Source of the DNA: Trichuris trichiura
Taxonomy: Eukaryota > Nematoda > Enoplea > Trichinellida > Trichuridae
DNA: 64,000 nucleotides
Direction of reading: 5' to 3'
Assembly: GCA_037903355.1 (NCBI GenBank)
Contig: JBAJFE010000004.1
Coordinates: forward strand, 5,254,001-5,318,000
Shown here: one piece after another, positions 23,101 to 35,400 of the stretch
How the letters are laid out: the number at the start of each line of letters is the position of its first letter
Numbering within the stretch: position 1 is the stretch's first letter
The notes under the pieces: generated by a model
Databases searched by the model: none
Told to the model about the DNA's origin: nothing
The model's input: the letters and a program-made list of their open reading frames with translations, nothing else
Program-made: the position numbers and the translations under genes

Positions 23101-25914
23101 AAGCTGTATGCACCCGTTACGAGGCGCTATTTTCGATCTTAAAGTGCAGTTCTATTAATGCGGTCATACAAAGAAGATTAACGCATCGCAGGAAAGCACA
23201 GCGGATAATTGGATCAGGAAACAGTTTCTGCGGTTGTTTTTATCCTTTCGCCTGACTGATTCTAAATGGAAACTATGTCGAGCAATCAACATAACTAATA
23301 TTCGAAAATAATTAACGTATAGCTGAAGATTCTCACAAAAAAGAAAATACGATGGTACACTTCTAGTTCTAGGAAGCTGTGACAGATAGGAAGAGAAAAG
23401 TACTGAAAATAAGGATAAAGGTGAGTAGAAAACCTCCTCTTTCGTAGCCACTTACAAAGGAACATTAATCCGATAAACGTTTTCAATAAAAAAACAACTG
23501 TTTCTCGCCCACAATATAAGAGTAAGTCCCACCATTGCGATACTTCTGAGATAAAGCGCCATCAACAAAAGGCCTTTCTCGTCTGCATGGTTGAATGCAC
23601 AATTAGAATATCGATCCTAGCTTCACGCTCACCCTTTTTCAATTTAAATTGCCTTTATAAAGCTGCTTGAAACAAAGTGGGCTCAATCATGCGAACGGTT
23701 GCAACCCTATGCCCATTTACGGGTGCTTAGTTCATCAGGTGCCATCGTCTCACAAATTTGGCATTTTTTTCTTCCCCGATTTTGGAAAAATGGACGTCTA
23801 GATGGAAGCAGCGAAAGGCGTTCTCGTCGACCTGTCATTTTCGTGATAAAACGAAATATTGCCTATCAATGAATGAACGCGTAGTTCTTACAAAAAACGG
23901 AGCAACTGTAGGATAGTCAAAAATTTTGGAATAGAATCGTTGTTCCCAAAGCTCGGAATTTAAGCTATTGCTCTGCTTTTCGCAATTGCTCTTTATCCGT
24001 TCGTTAGCTGGCCAATCGTTCCGTTTAAACAAAGAGAACAACGAAAAAACGGGTAAACACTTTGAATGACCTCATATGTTTACACTTAATCTGTAAATGT
24101 CTTCTTCTCGGTAAGGCGCGCCACTTTTATTGATGACGTTTACTAAAGTGGCTTAGAATGTGAAAAAGCTTTAGAAAAGGGAAACAAAACTTTTAATTGG
24201 CCAAAAAGGAATCACTCATTGCAAAAAACCGTTTACCCTCCAGATAGCAAGCAGCACCTTAACGGCAGAGCGACGTTAAAACAGGTTGATTTCGAAAGAC
24301 GAATTGCACAGCTGCTACCTGCATTTACGTTTCTATTAATAGTTTTATATTTTGGTTGAACACTTACTCTTTACCTACAGGATCTGCTTGCTATCAACGA
24401 TAACGATTCTTTCCATGAAAGCAGTCAATCTATATGGAGCTTATTCAAGCAATCAATATTCATATGAGAAGGAATTAACAGGAAAAATTTAACTGCACAC
24501 TAAATTACACGATGATGATTTACTTTTTCATAACTTACTGTACTAACCTCAACTATGACTTATAATAAAAGTGATCATAATAAGATGCGCAGTTTTTGTC
24601 ATACCACCTACTTCGCCAAGCTGATATAACTGGTCAACTGATCATAACAAGTAATATTCCGTCCCAAATAACAGAAACAAATCAAAATTCAACAGAAAAC
24701 AGCAGAAACTACTGCGCAATTAGAAATCGACGCAAAATGCTTTTCTAGTAGTCGTAATCGTCATCCGTTCATAGGGATGCAAGGCTTCCTAAACATCTCT
24801 TAGTCCTATGAACGGATGACAACTAAGCTTACTAGATTTGGTAATGAGGCTTTTGAAAACTGGGTGTTTTGTAACGGGTTGAATTTTCATGGTTGTAAGG
24901 TCTTCTACGGCTTTTCCCGTTTTTTCGTTGTGCTGTTATCTGTAATTAAACTAAAACAACTGCTTTACCAACCGTTGGTAAAGCAGTTGTTTTAGTTTAA
25001 TTACAGATAACAGCACAACGAAAAAACGGGAAAAGCCGTAGAAGACCTTACAACCAGCATAGGCTTTAGCGAAAATGTCCAGGACGGACAGATTTTTGGA
25101 CAACCTTACAGCCTACCCATTTTTTAATGATCATGGATCAATGGACCCATTCACCCTAAACGAGCATCGATCGCAGTTCGTTGAAGTGGGCATGCTGAGG
25201 CTGCGGCTAGCAGTTGGCAAACATGGCTGTGCACGAAAAAGTCAATAAATTTCCGAATCTCGACAACATACTGAAACATTAACCAGGATGGCTGGTGATA
25301 GATGGAAACTGGCAAACGAGTCGATAAGATGTGAAAACCCATCAGGTGAACGATTCAAGTAACAAACAATTTAGACTAACCAATGAAGCTTCGATAAGTT
25401 GTACTTCATGAAGGGGTCATGAAGAAAACAAATAACAATCCCCTTAATATGAACTAGAACACACTGTAATCGATACAGCTGCAGAGTCGTAAAATGTATT
25501 TCAAGGCAAATTTTAATTGGGATTTCGAATAGATAATGTTTCAGTTCAAAGTTAGGAACTTCTATAAAAGCTGCGAAAACTCAGCCAGTTAAAAAGTAGC
25601 GTTGCCAACGTCGCTACACTGAAACCCCTTAAGCAAAATGCCGAAAATAAAAGTAAAGACCCCCAAGATTCTCCTCTTTCGTGGTGTCTCACAAAGGAAC
25701 GTTAATCCGATCGCATTTTACAAAAGTTTATAAACTGGGCATACTTTTTCCAGTTCTTGGTAACATTCGTCCAGTTTGGTTGCCTCAGCAGCACCTACTC
25801 GTTCGCTGACATACTGAAAGTGGAAGAAAAAAGGATTATATGATGAAAATAGTTACACGGAAGAATGACCTGATTTGCCTTGTTGATTTGCTTTTTTAAA
25901 CCTGCGAAAGACAT
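17140..25914 (-). CDS. Endophilin-A (N-BAR and SH3 protein), 10 exons
   Basis: Endophilins bend membrane and recruit dynamin and synaptojanin in clathrin-mediated endocytosis and synaptic-vesicle recycling. The 385-aa reading frame joins exons 25914-25870, 25813-25745, 20984-20912, 20864-20721, 20656-20523, 19762-19696, 19579-19494, 19407-19304, 19248-19019 and 17345-17140; every phase matches. It begins [15 protein letters not shown] (the H0 amphipathic helix), then [60 protein letters not shown] and [20 protein letters not shown], all N-BAR hallmarks. A variable Ser/Asn-rich linker precedes a C-terminal SH3 with [23 protein letters not shown] and [15 protein letters not shown]. Several introns are 47-117 nt. 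The exceptions are 1673 nt (before SH3), 760 nt (Penelope-like insertion, otherwise ~52 nt) and 4760 nt. The orthologue in Caenorhabditis is unc-57. Confidence 0.94.
17346..19018. other. Endophilin intron before the SH3 exon
   Basis: A 1673-nt intron, unusually long for this gene. Two overlapping plus-strand open stretches (18099-18443 and 18107-18310) look protein-like in composition but have stops just upstream, no acceptor and no family match. No repeat was recognised. Confidence 0.4.
19858..19895 (-). ncRNA. Hammerhead-ribozyme-like motif 1
   Basis: The minus strand reads CCG-CTGAAGA, then a hairpin CGGGTC...GACCTG overlapping GAAA, then AGCTC and CGG. CCG/CGG form stem I; the CUGANGA and GAAA cores are intact. 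Stem III is reduced to palindromic AGCU. Confidence 0.7.
20346..20383 (+). ncRNA. Hammerhead-ribozyme-like motif 2
   Basis: Inverted partner of motif 1 in the right arm. Same core, but the base after AGCTC is A (AGG instead of CGG), which removes one stem-I pair. Confidence 0.65.
21237..21680. mobile_element. Penelope-like relic, second subfamily
   Basis: Starts with GCGGCTTTGCTACCCGTTCG, shared with the element at 47676. It then carries a minus-strand hammerhead-like motif and ends with CGCCGCAAAGTCTGACTGAC, again shared with 47676. It contains an imperfect palindrome around CTGTTTAAAACAG (21509-21585). No target duplication found. Lies in the long endophilin intron. Confidence 0.6.
21307..21345 (-). 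ncRNA. Hammerhead-ribozyme-like motif 3
   Basis: The minus strand has GCG-CTGATGA, helix II CGGGCC...GACCCG, GAAA, AGCTC. The stem-I partner is TGC instead of CGC, and helix II has one mismatch relative to motif 6. Probably degraded. Confidence 0.55.
21707..22098 (+). CDS. Small Arg/Ser-rich basic protein (protamine-like or SR-like)
   Basis: Two exons, 21707-21910 and 21958-22098, joined over a 47-nt intron (GTGTAG...TTCAG) in phase 0, give 114 aa. The N-terminal part ([17 protein letters not shown]) is Cys/Arg/Tyr-rich, followed by SRSRSNS-, [11 protein letters not shown] and [12 protein letters not shown] stretches; there are almost no acidic residues after residue ~45. AATAAA lies at 22178-22183, 80 nt after the stop. 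It lies inside the endophilin intron on the opposite strand. Composition suggests a sperm nuclear basic protein or an RS-domain protein. No family is recognised from sequence, and the GTGTAG donor is weak, so the intron is an inference from the frame change and the continued composition. Confidence 0.5.
22184..24759. other. Endophilin long intron, nothing identified
   Basis: AT-rich intronic sequence with no exon, repeat or RNA gene that I can support. Confidence 0.4.
24760..24820. repeat. Inverted repeat, 16-bp arms
   Basis: GTCATCCGTTCATAGG at 24760-24775 is exactly reverse-complemented at 24805-24820, with a 29-nt spacer. Possibly the ends of a tiny MITE or a hairpin in the endophilin pre-mRNA. 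Confidence 0.7.
24891..25055. repeat. Near-perfect 165-bp palindrome
   Basis: 82-bp arms (24891-24972 and 24974-25055) around a single central base. They contain CTACGGCTTTTCCCGTT, the same terminal block seen in the Penelope-like copies (ACGG...CCCGTT). It may therefore be a head-to-head terminal fragment of that family, but it has no hammerhead core. Confidence 0.85.
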
Positions 25915-25980
25915 GGCACTTCCTTTTGCAGCATACAGGTTGTAAACTTCCCAAGTTCCGCTGATCAGAAACTTACTCTA

Positions 25981-26470
25981 TCACGAGAACGCACGAGGGC
26001 AACTGCTGAACACCTGGAAAAAGCACTACAAGCCGACCTATAGATAAAATGATTTACAGGATGGATGCAACAACGAGAGAACTTACGTCGTCAGGGTTCT
26101 CAAGAGTACGATTGAACAACTTCAACTCAATTGTAGAACAGCATCGAGTCACCTACTTTTAATGATCAGCACTACTAAGGCAGGTGAACGTGATTTATGT
26201 ATGAAAAACAAGCCCTACTTAATCAAATGGTTGGCACTTTAAAATCGATTGTTACCATATTCGCGATGGACGATTTTTAATGTATGAGCAGGTTATATAC
26301 CTGAGAATCATTAAAAGCTCAGGAATAACTTTACTCAGAGTACTATAGGGATGCCTACACACGTTTGTAACTAACTGCATTACAGCTTTGAGCATCTGCT
26401 TTCCAATCGACGAGCAAAGATGAGATTTAACGTGGAATGAAAAACATTGCACAATGGGATTATGTTTGCC
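25981..26470 (-). CDS. Unrecognised gene, last exons (partial)
   Basis: Two terminal exons are phase-consistent: 26152-26087 (22 codons ending NPDD before GTAAGT) and 26013-25981 (VFSSCPRAFS and stop, after TTTTTCCAG). Upstream, about 26470-26285 is open with good protein character (CFSFHVKSHLCSSIGKQ... through PELLMIL) and ends near GTATAT, but I could not match its phase to the next exon. The stop lies 66 nt before the endophilin ATG on the same strand, so the two genes are very tightly packed. No family recognised; the 5' part is not found. Confidence 0.45.
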
Positions 26471-29400
26471 TTGCCGAGTTGGCGTTCGTACGCGTGGCCC
26501 TCACGATTTGCTGCACATGGTTTGACGCAAAACCTGATCCGTACTAGTCAAGTCCTATGCTTTACGTAGAACTGCCCCCCATCGAATCGTTCCCTTCAAG
26601 TTTTATTTGGGGTGCATTATGTAACCATGGCAGCGAGTGCAAATGAAGCCCAGTAGAAACTCAGTGCTCCTGAAAACGAAATCGCTGTCAAAGAGAACAC
26701 TTCGGCAAATCATAATCCGTCTAAGATCGTCGAATGGTGACGGTCGTACATGAGGCGTTGGTCTCTATTAGTGCCAACAAGGTAGTGAGGATAACAGTGT
26801 GGCAAGACGCCTGCGGACAAGAGATAATGTTCCCATAGCTTAGCCGCTCCGCTGTCTAACGCTAAACATATAAGTTATATATGGCTTACTTTAAAGTAGG
26901 GGCAAAACAGGATAGCTGACATGTTCACCAGTAGGAGAAAACAGCATGCCTTGGGTGCTGGCCTTAAAGGAGCCTGCATTTTTCAAATGGCGGAGCGATT
27001 AAGAGACAAGATTCGAAAAGCTGGATTTTTCTTTGTTGTTCATAAACTGTTTTCAGGTCAGGCGTTCAACTGTAAAGTCGTATGTATGCCGCTTAGTTAA
27101 TTGTCCGTTGGCAGACGTGTACCTTTGCATGTAAATCATTGGAATAGTTTTGTGAGAAATCGTGCTTTAGCGCAAATTACTCCCATGTGCATGCTTCGCA
27201 CGCGCAGGTTGTGTTACCACTGCGTATCAATTTTGGTAAAGCCTTTTCTTCAATGGCTGTATATTAAAAATTCAACTTATGGGCTTTAAGTCTTTTCTTG
27301 AAGGTTGCGCTTGCAGCCGACTTAAAGCGTCCACTACACTCGAACACAATGGAATAGCGTATCACTACGTAAGAGCAGTTGTCGGCATTCATTTAACGCT
27401 TTTGCTACACATTAAAGCCATTGTATCAGGTGAACTGTCTTTAGCTAATCGCGCGGAAATTCTGCAACGTAATTGTATGCATTGATCGGTAGGTGTTAGT
27501 TGCCTGAGAGGACAGCCTCTATTGCACTTTCAGACTGGGTAGTCCTAGAACGGCGTAAGCTTATTGTACAAACTGCCAAATTTTAAAATTAACGATTTAG
27601 TATCTTGCAAATCCCCAGCTTCAGTTGTGTCAGACAAGTGGAATACTATCCATTCCGAACTGCCTCAGAGATATACCGCCTTCCGTAATCCTGATGATGA
27701 CTGTTGACCGTTGTGAATTAAACTTTATTACCCGTAGCTTTCAGGGCTGCTTTTGCCCTATCATCAGCGAACTTCTACGCGTCAGCTGATCGTTTTATGA
27801 TTAAAAGCTGAGCTTTGTACAGCGGTTGAGAGATCTCACTTTGTCAAAATATACACTACACAGCTTGCTCAAAGTACACTTTAATCTAAGAATAGTAAGA
27901 ATCAGTTTTCGCAATTAACATTTTCAATCTTCAACCTCAAATTAAGCCTATGAAACCTGAACAAAGCTGTTGTTCGACCATCTATCCACAAATCGTCCAC
28001 TTTAGAAAGTGTTGAGGACAGGAGACGAATTAAGCGAGCTCTGGAGGCTGTTCCTTATCTCTTCTTTGATTTTAAGTTGTACTTTTAGCTGGCTGTTCAC
28101 TATGTTACTGACATTACAAGAGTTGACTGTTTACATGTGTGAGTAGCTGTAAGCAGTTCGTCATGACCATCACAACAAGCTGAATCACTACCAAGGGCCA
28201 ATAATGCTTCACGACAACGTCAGTTTTCTGACCTAAAGACCTTTTTGTAACAAATTCTGTTTCTTTACAGCATTGGGATTAAACGTGTACTGCGTTTTTC
28301 AGAACGTATAGAATTAATGCCAGTTTTCGACCTAACACTCACTTGTTTCGTCTTTTTGTAGTACAGGTGTGTAAACTTTCTATTTGAGCACGTAAAAAAA
28401 TGAAGCTTTCAGCAAGCATCCGCCTCATGTCACCAGCACCGATGTATGAGCATACGCTTACACTGATAATGGTGGCAAGTTCTTCTGCGTGCTTCACGTT
28501 TTCAATCTATCTTCAAATGAGCGGGTTATGGTCTTGTTCTGCAGAAACGTCAAGCACAGAAGAACGTCGTTAATCCGGTATGGTTGATAAAATGGGTACA
28601 GCTAATTGCTCACCCTACCTTTTAAGTTTACCATAGAACTCTACGAGATTAATTGACAAAAAATAAGAAATCACTGAACGAAAATAACTCAACAATTTAT
28701 TGAAGAATAAGCAAAACCAAAGGTTGTAGTGTGAAAATTCCTTATAGCCACTTGGAAATGAAGACTTGATATTTATTAATATAAATCAGCAGAATTAGGT
28801 ACCTGAAGATTTTAGGCTATAAAAATCACTAATTTTATTTTGTAATTTGTCAAGGGCGTCAAGAGCTTGTGATGATGAAGGCAGCATGTTCTGGCTGTGA
28901 AGAGTGGAAGTCAATGGGCTTTTAAATAACAGCTCTTGGGATGCGCTTTCTCTATCTATGGGAAAATTGTTTCATATAATTTGGTCTTTATCTGTCCAGT
29001 TTTTCTTGTAGCATATAAATATTTATTCTATTCCATTTAGCTATGAAACTGTGTTGGTTTAGCAGTCCACATGTCTGGAATTAAGCGCCCAGTAGAGGTC
29101 CTTTCTGCCGCGCTTCTCCCATGCTTACTATCGCTTTCTTTTTCTCCACACTGACAACCACGTTCGCTGTTCCAAAGTCGTTGTAATAGTGATCAGTAGC
29201 GGTAGTTTTATCTGCACTTATCCTTTTTTCGCAGCAATTCCGTCTATGCTTGATGCAGGATCCTTAGGGGCAGTGTTACTCAGGATCAGCGCTCTGATGA
29301 CGGGACAAGAGAGGATTCAGAAATTCCAGAGTGAAGTCTTGACCATAAATGGTTTCTACCGTGCAAAAACGTTATCATGTACCTTCACTTACGTAAACCT

Positions 29401-32400
29401 CAAATCGTGCTATTAGAACTTCATTTAGTTTTAAATTTCTACCTTCTGTTGCCTTTCTAACCATCATTTCTTTTTTAGATCCATGTTAGCAAAGAAATGG
29501 AGCAGTTTTTCCCTTTGCTTCATTTTATATGCTGTTGAAGAACCAGTGTTGTATAATTCACATCAGCTCTTCACATGCACACCGCTGACCAAGTTCTTTC
29601 GGGATGTCTGCTTTATCCACTGTAGACAGCGTGCCGTGCTTACGCTTCGCGCCATAAGACGCATTTCTTTTAGCCATTGGAACCATGTCCCGGTAGAGCT
29701 TCCCTACTTTACGTTTCCTTAATTAAGTAGCTTTACCTCCACCGCTATGACTGCTTCGGCCGACGATCATGCTCCCTAGCCGGCGATCATAAAATAAGAA
29801 CTCCACTGGCAGTTATAATTACGGAAAAGACAAACAGAAGTGAAAGTACGCAAAGAAGGAAGACTAAGAAACTTTCAGTGCCAAGCAATTCAGTCGTTAG
29901 AGCGATAATGAACGTTGGTAATGCTGATACTTGGGCCGGCAATCGTCACGGCATGCAGCTGCTGAATTTTCTTAATAAGTGAGCACCTGCATGTCTGAAA
30001 GTCCTTGGAAATTAAGGCTTGGGTGAAATCTTTGCGAGGCAAAGTCTCAATGCATCAAATTTGCTGACATTTCGCTAACCCTGCGCGTTAGTTGCACTCC
30101 GAAGATATTTCCGAGTTAGCGAAAGAGCAGGATCAGCAATTGTCAGATCACTGATGCTAAACTGTAAAAGAGTATCATTATGAAAATTTGTGACTTCACA
30201 ATTCCTTGCTTCCATATTAAGTCCTAATTCAGAACTATAGAGAGCATACAAAATCTGCTCAGGGGTTTATTAGATCATTAAGCAATGATCAACTCGCTGA
30301 TCCGCTGGCATTTTCACTTACACGGCAAACATTAGAGAGCTTCTGCGAATCTTTCTATTCAATTTCTAAGGGTGGGGAATGATTCAGGCGTACTACTTCC
30401 TTTTTGCTCCTGAATAAACATGAGGACGCGCTGTGCTTTTTCTGTCATTCTTAGTTGGTCTTCATGTACGTTCTGCTTCGTTTGACTACCCGCTTAAAAA
30501 AGCTGCCTTCTAAAAGTGCACTGTTTCCTTAGAAGGCTAATATCGACGATGAGTGAAGATTCTGCAGATTTTATGCCATCACAATTTCATCATACCTAAG
30601 CGTGTTTTCAGTTCGAGCTCGTATCTGTTAAGTAAGCATTGGGTACTTTGCTATCTTTTCTGTTTCCATCTTCTACCTCAGCTGGTTAATTATACGTGCA
30701 GCCATTATGCAGCAAAAGTAGTCATTGGGATGGTAGTTTCTGAAAGGGAAGACGAATTTTCAGTCTCTCCGAGATGGTGAACCAGACAATGGCATTTTGT
30801 CTCCTAAGCAGTTTTAGAGCACTTGATCAGTCACACCCTGCGAGCCTTCCATTCCCAGTCATCTGTGCTAGTTTAAGCAAAACCTTTTGAACTTCTTTCC
30901 GACATTTAGCGTTTTCCCTAATTCACTGATATTTTCCCCAAGCTTACGTAGCAATGGAAGCATAAGCCCGGTTGGAGATGAAAACCATACGTGGAAAACC
31001 AGCACATTCAGACAAATTATCCACTTTATCGTTACATTACATACCTTCTATACTGCGTGCAATCATATGACATGGTTGACTGCGCAGTTAGAATATGTGG
31101 CCTGGAAGTCTTTTACTTTGAGTTCAGGTACATTAAAAAGGGTTTAAAAAGATAGATACCCAGCAACTCTCATTAACGCAACTGTACACTGAAGGAAACT
31201 ATCTAAAAATTCTTTGAATGATGAGGACTTCGACAGAAGCTAAACGTCAGTGAAGTTGTTACGGTCACGACACGTTGCAGATATTCAAAGGACTCTATGG
31301 TCATTACGCGTCCATACAAATCCTGTGACAAAAATATCATTGCTCAAGGTTAAGGACGTTTAGGAAACTTGAACATTGATAGGAGTAGCCAAGCGGAAAA
31401 AGTGTGAACAATGATCGGTCAGTAGTCAGTCCCTTTTTTCCGCCGTATAATCGCAACGCCGTCAACAACGGCAGCAACTGTTTCCTTTACAAAAGAAGCA
31501 TAATTTTCTTCGCAGCTCGCAATGATTACAGTGATATCTTGCAGCCTTGCGCATATTGTGTCAGTGGACGGTGATTATTGAATAAGAGCCAGCTGTAACT
31601 TATGGCTGGTTTACAATTTGCGATTATGGAAGGGCATGCCGCTGACCAGGACTTGTAGAGGAACAGTACGCGCTTATATGGCCGTAAATTTATCTGTAAC
31701 GGCTTTAGGGCCGGGCGAAAGAACCTGACTAATGAAAGACGTACGGCCAGGATGATTTACGTTCACAGGCTATAGACGACAACCTGTCTTCGCTGCTGAT
31801 TCATGATCACTGTGATTACTGTCCCATAATGCTTCGCAGCTACCATCTTTTCCTGTTGTACGGTTGACTTTAGTTCGCTGTCGGCAGCGAAGGCTAAGAA
31901 ACAGTGAATTTTTCAGGTTATCTTCTAGCATTTCGAACTTCTACCCTCTGCTTTCTATTAATAATTTCACTAGCATCGCTGTGCATACCCTCGTCAAGCT
32001 AATTTGTTTTCTTAGAAAGTGCATGTTCCAAAAAAGTAAGATACAGCAGCAGATTTCGTTGAAGGTATGACTTCTGTAACATGTTGGAAGGATTTCACAA
32101 TTGGAAATAGCTTGTTTTCTCGTCCATGCTGGTGAATGAATAGGTGGTAACTCAAATAAATCTTTATCTAGAGGATTACTGGGTGGTTCGTTGTCGAAAT
32201 ATAGGCAGGAAACAATACACGAGGAAATAAGTCGCAGTTTCCAGGATTGCCCGGTTCCAACGGACTAAGTTGACGGTAAAACTATAGAATTCCAAAAGCC
32301 GCGACTACTCTTTATTTCATGTTCTTTTTCGATAGCTTTTACCAATTAGCCAACCCATCGTCCATTCATGAGGAATCCATTTTAAATTATTGCCGGCTGC

Positions 32401-35400
32401 TTGTGCAACACTGACTAGAAATTAAGCAGTCTCGAACAATGAGATTTTGGATTTTCAGAAAGCCGCTATCTCAAAGGCAAGCAAAGAAAGAATATGAACA
32501 GTTATTGGCCATTAACAACATTTGTTTAGTGTACATATCTCTTCGAAACAGTATCCTGTATACTTCAGGAATCCAATTCGCTTTTTATTTGTAGTACTCT
32601 TGGAAATGCACAACAAAATACTATCTGATCAACGGAGAAACGTAAGCTGGAAGTTTGCCAGGTGCAGTATAGTCGCTTAAAGAATTGCCACCTTTCATCG
32701 CTGTGGTTCATATTTCATAACGAAGCCGGCATTTCTGCAAAGAGAAAACCTCACAACAGTAACAAACGCACATATGAAAAAGAACTTTTTAAGTAATATG
32801 CTTCAGCCAGGGGAGACCAGCTTTAGTAACCGTGTCACAGCATATGTTGACACATTTAGGATGGCTTAGTTGTATCTTGGCATCTAACTTACCTTGTCCA
32901 GTGATGCAACATTCGCAAGTACTGCTGGAAAAGCTATGCAGAAATAAACGTTGGCGCAACCCTGGAAGCATGGTGTATAAGAAGTGCGCGCCTTAACATG
33001 GCGGTAACAGCAACAGCATATTCGAAGTCACAAACAATAAGTTATGTGACTGATAAGCACCTGACTTTCGAAGGCGTTCTGCTTGAACGAGTTACAACGG
33101 ATTCGTACTGCCTTTTTCACATCACTGAAGGAACCGGATCGATGAAGGAAAAAGCACAGTTCGCTTCATTCGCCTTAAAGTGGTTCAAAAGACGAAACCA
33201 AAGGTTCATCTGCTCATAATCCGCTTGTCCTTTGGTAGATTCTATGTTTCCATTATGTCAGAAGGCAAAGCTGAATTTCCTTTGACCGCTGAGCAAAGAA
33301 GCATCGTGGTCAAGCCGCAGCCGTTATTATTCAGCCTTTTTGGGGCAAAGTGACTAAAAGAGTGCCCGTTACCGTCGTCAGTTGTAAACTGATGCCAATG
33401 TCCCTTCGCATGACAAAAGAATGAAACAACTTATTATATTGTTGCACTCCTTTGACGCGTCCGTTGAGTCTTATCCGGCAAATTATTCTTTGCATGGCGC
33501 GTAAGGATATTGGTGCGGCTTGAGTGCCTTGACCTCTACATTATATGATGAACAACCCGGCTCAACGACCACATCAGAGCGAGCCGTTGCACAAGAGAAC
33601 CTCATTATGTAGGTATATCAATGGGGCTTAAGTTGAACATAAGAGCTTTGCGCGGCGCATAGAGCTTGTCTACAATCGAAGGTTGCGCCAGTGGTCTTGT
33701 TTCACTGCCATTATTATTAGTCTGGTCATGTTTGGCGATGACCAAACGGAATGGACAAGATCAGGCCAGTTTGCTTCAGCTAATGTGCCATGTAGGCCGC
33801 GCGCTCTTTTCAAGACTGCAGGAGCGCAAAGGAAACGTACTGCCACTTAAGCTTGGATTGCAAATGAACGGTCCAGAAAAAGCAATGAAACTTAAAGTGC
33901 GCATAAACTGCGCTGTTGCCATTGCACCGGAAAACATCCTATCCATCTTTCAGACATCAAAGGCGACATGAACTTGTCATCCAACGTGCTGACTTCTTAG
34001 TCAAAACGCTATAGACGTGGAGAGAATAGCTCATTTGGTTCAGTAGTATCCTGACTGATCACTAGCTGACAACTTCTTGGCCTTTCTTCTGAGCGACTGA
34101 ACGCTTAGTCAAAGGAATGAAAAGAACCTGCCATTGTTCGACCAGGCGGCGCTCACTTTTACCTTACCATCCTGAGCAGATCCAGGTGTTCCCCACCGGT
34201 ACCCCTTTGGCTATTGTACAGCAGGGAGCGGGCTCATTCTCCTCAGCTGACATTAACGCTTTGTCAAAAATTTTTTCTGTGCATTCGATGACATCTATTT
34301 CCATCTAGTTTTTTAGCTGACAACCGTAACTGTTGGCACCTCAGCTGACGTTTGACAAATGATCACGCCGGGTAGTCCAATCCGTAGGCTGTCCATTCAT
34401 CCGTTGGACGCAATAGTACTGACTGGCTTACGCCAGGCGGTTCCGACCGTCTGTGACCCCTATTCTTTCGGCGCCAGACCAGTTGGACAGTACGGCCGAC
34501 ATTTCCCGACCGTCTTCAATTTTTAATCCCCCTTGCAGTGTGCGGAAATGGTTCGATCACGTGATGGTCGCAGGTGAGGGCACGACAGATCGAATCCATT
34601 CCCGTTGATGCCCTAGTTGACCTGCTGAGGTCGCCATTTTTCTCAACAGATATTCTTCTTCCGATGCGAACAGAAAGCAACAACGCAAGAACAAAAGATT
34701 ATGCTCGGCGAAAAATATTCTGACGAGTTGAAGGTGGAAATGACGCTTTTGTTAGCTTTTCGTAAACAAGCTTAGCCGAGAGATCGAAATTGCTGAGCAA
34801 ACAAAAGTTATTTATGCAGCCAACAAGTGGACATTCAAGGAAACTTTACTTACGCTATGCTATAGAGAAGGAAAGCACCGCATACGATGCGTTCTATGAG
34901 CTAATGATGACTTGAAATGTCCACGATGAGAAATTGGCCAAAAGTAGCTCCGTTCGAAACCCTCTTTAGCGAAGAATGTAAAACTCTTTGCCTATAGTTT
35001 CCCAGCATAGCTCTCCATACCTGTCTTCTTTAAATCATGAATTTTGTCTTTGGCGCTTAATAACCGCATTTGGCCGTATTTTCCGTTGACATGGGGCGCA
35101 TACAGCCTGCCAAAACAAATATTTTACCGAGTGAAATTTATAGGACCTAAAAAAGCTGACAGCGAAACATGCCGACAGTAATTGCGAAATTAAATTTTCA
35201 ACTTTGGCTTCCTTTGGGGAATGGCATAATGTATGAATGGAATTTTTCGAATTAGCATTCAGACCTGTTAATTTCTTGCATCCTTCCTGCCAGTAGCCGA
35301 TGAAGCACTGCGCGAGATCCGATTTTAAGAAGAAATCTGCAACTTCGGTATTCCGTTCTAGTTCGCTGGAGGAATTTTTAAATTTTCAGTGCCGCCTATG

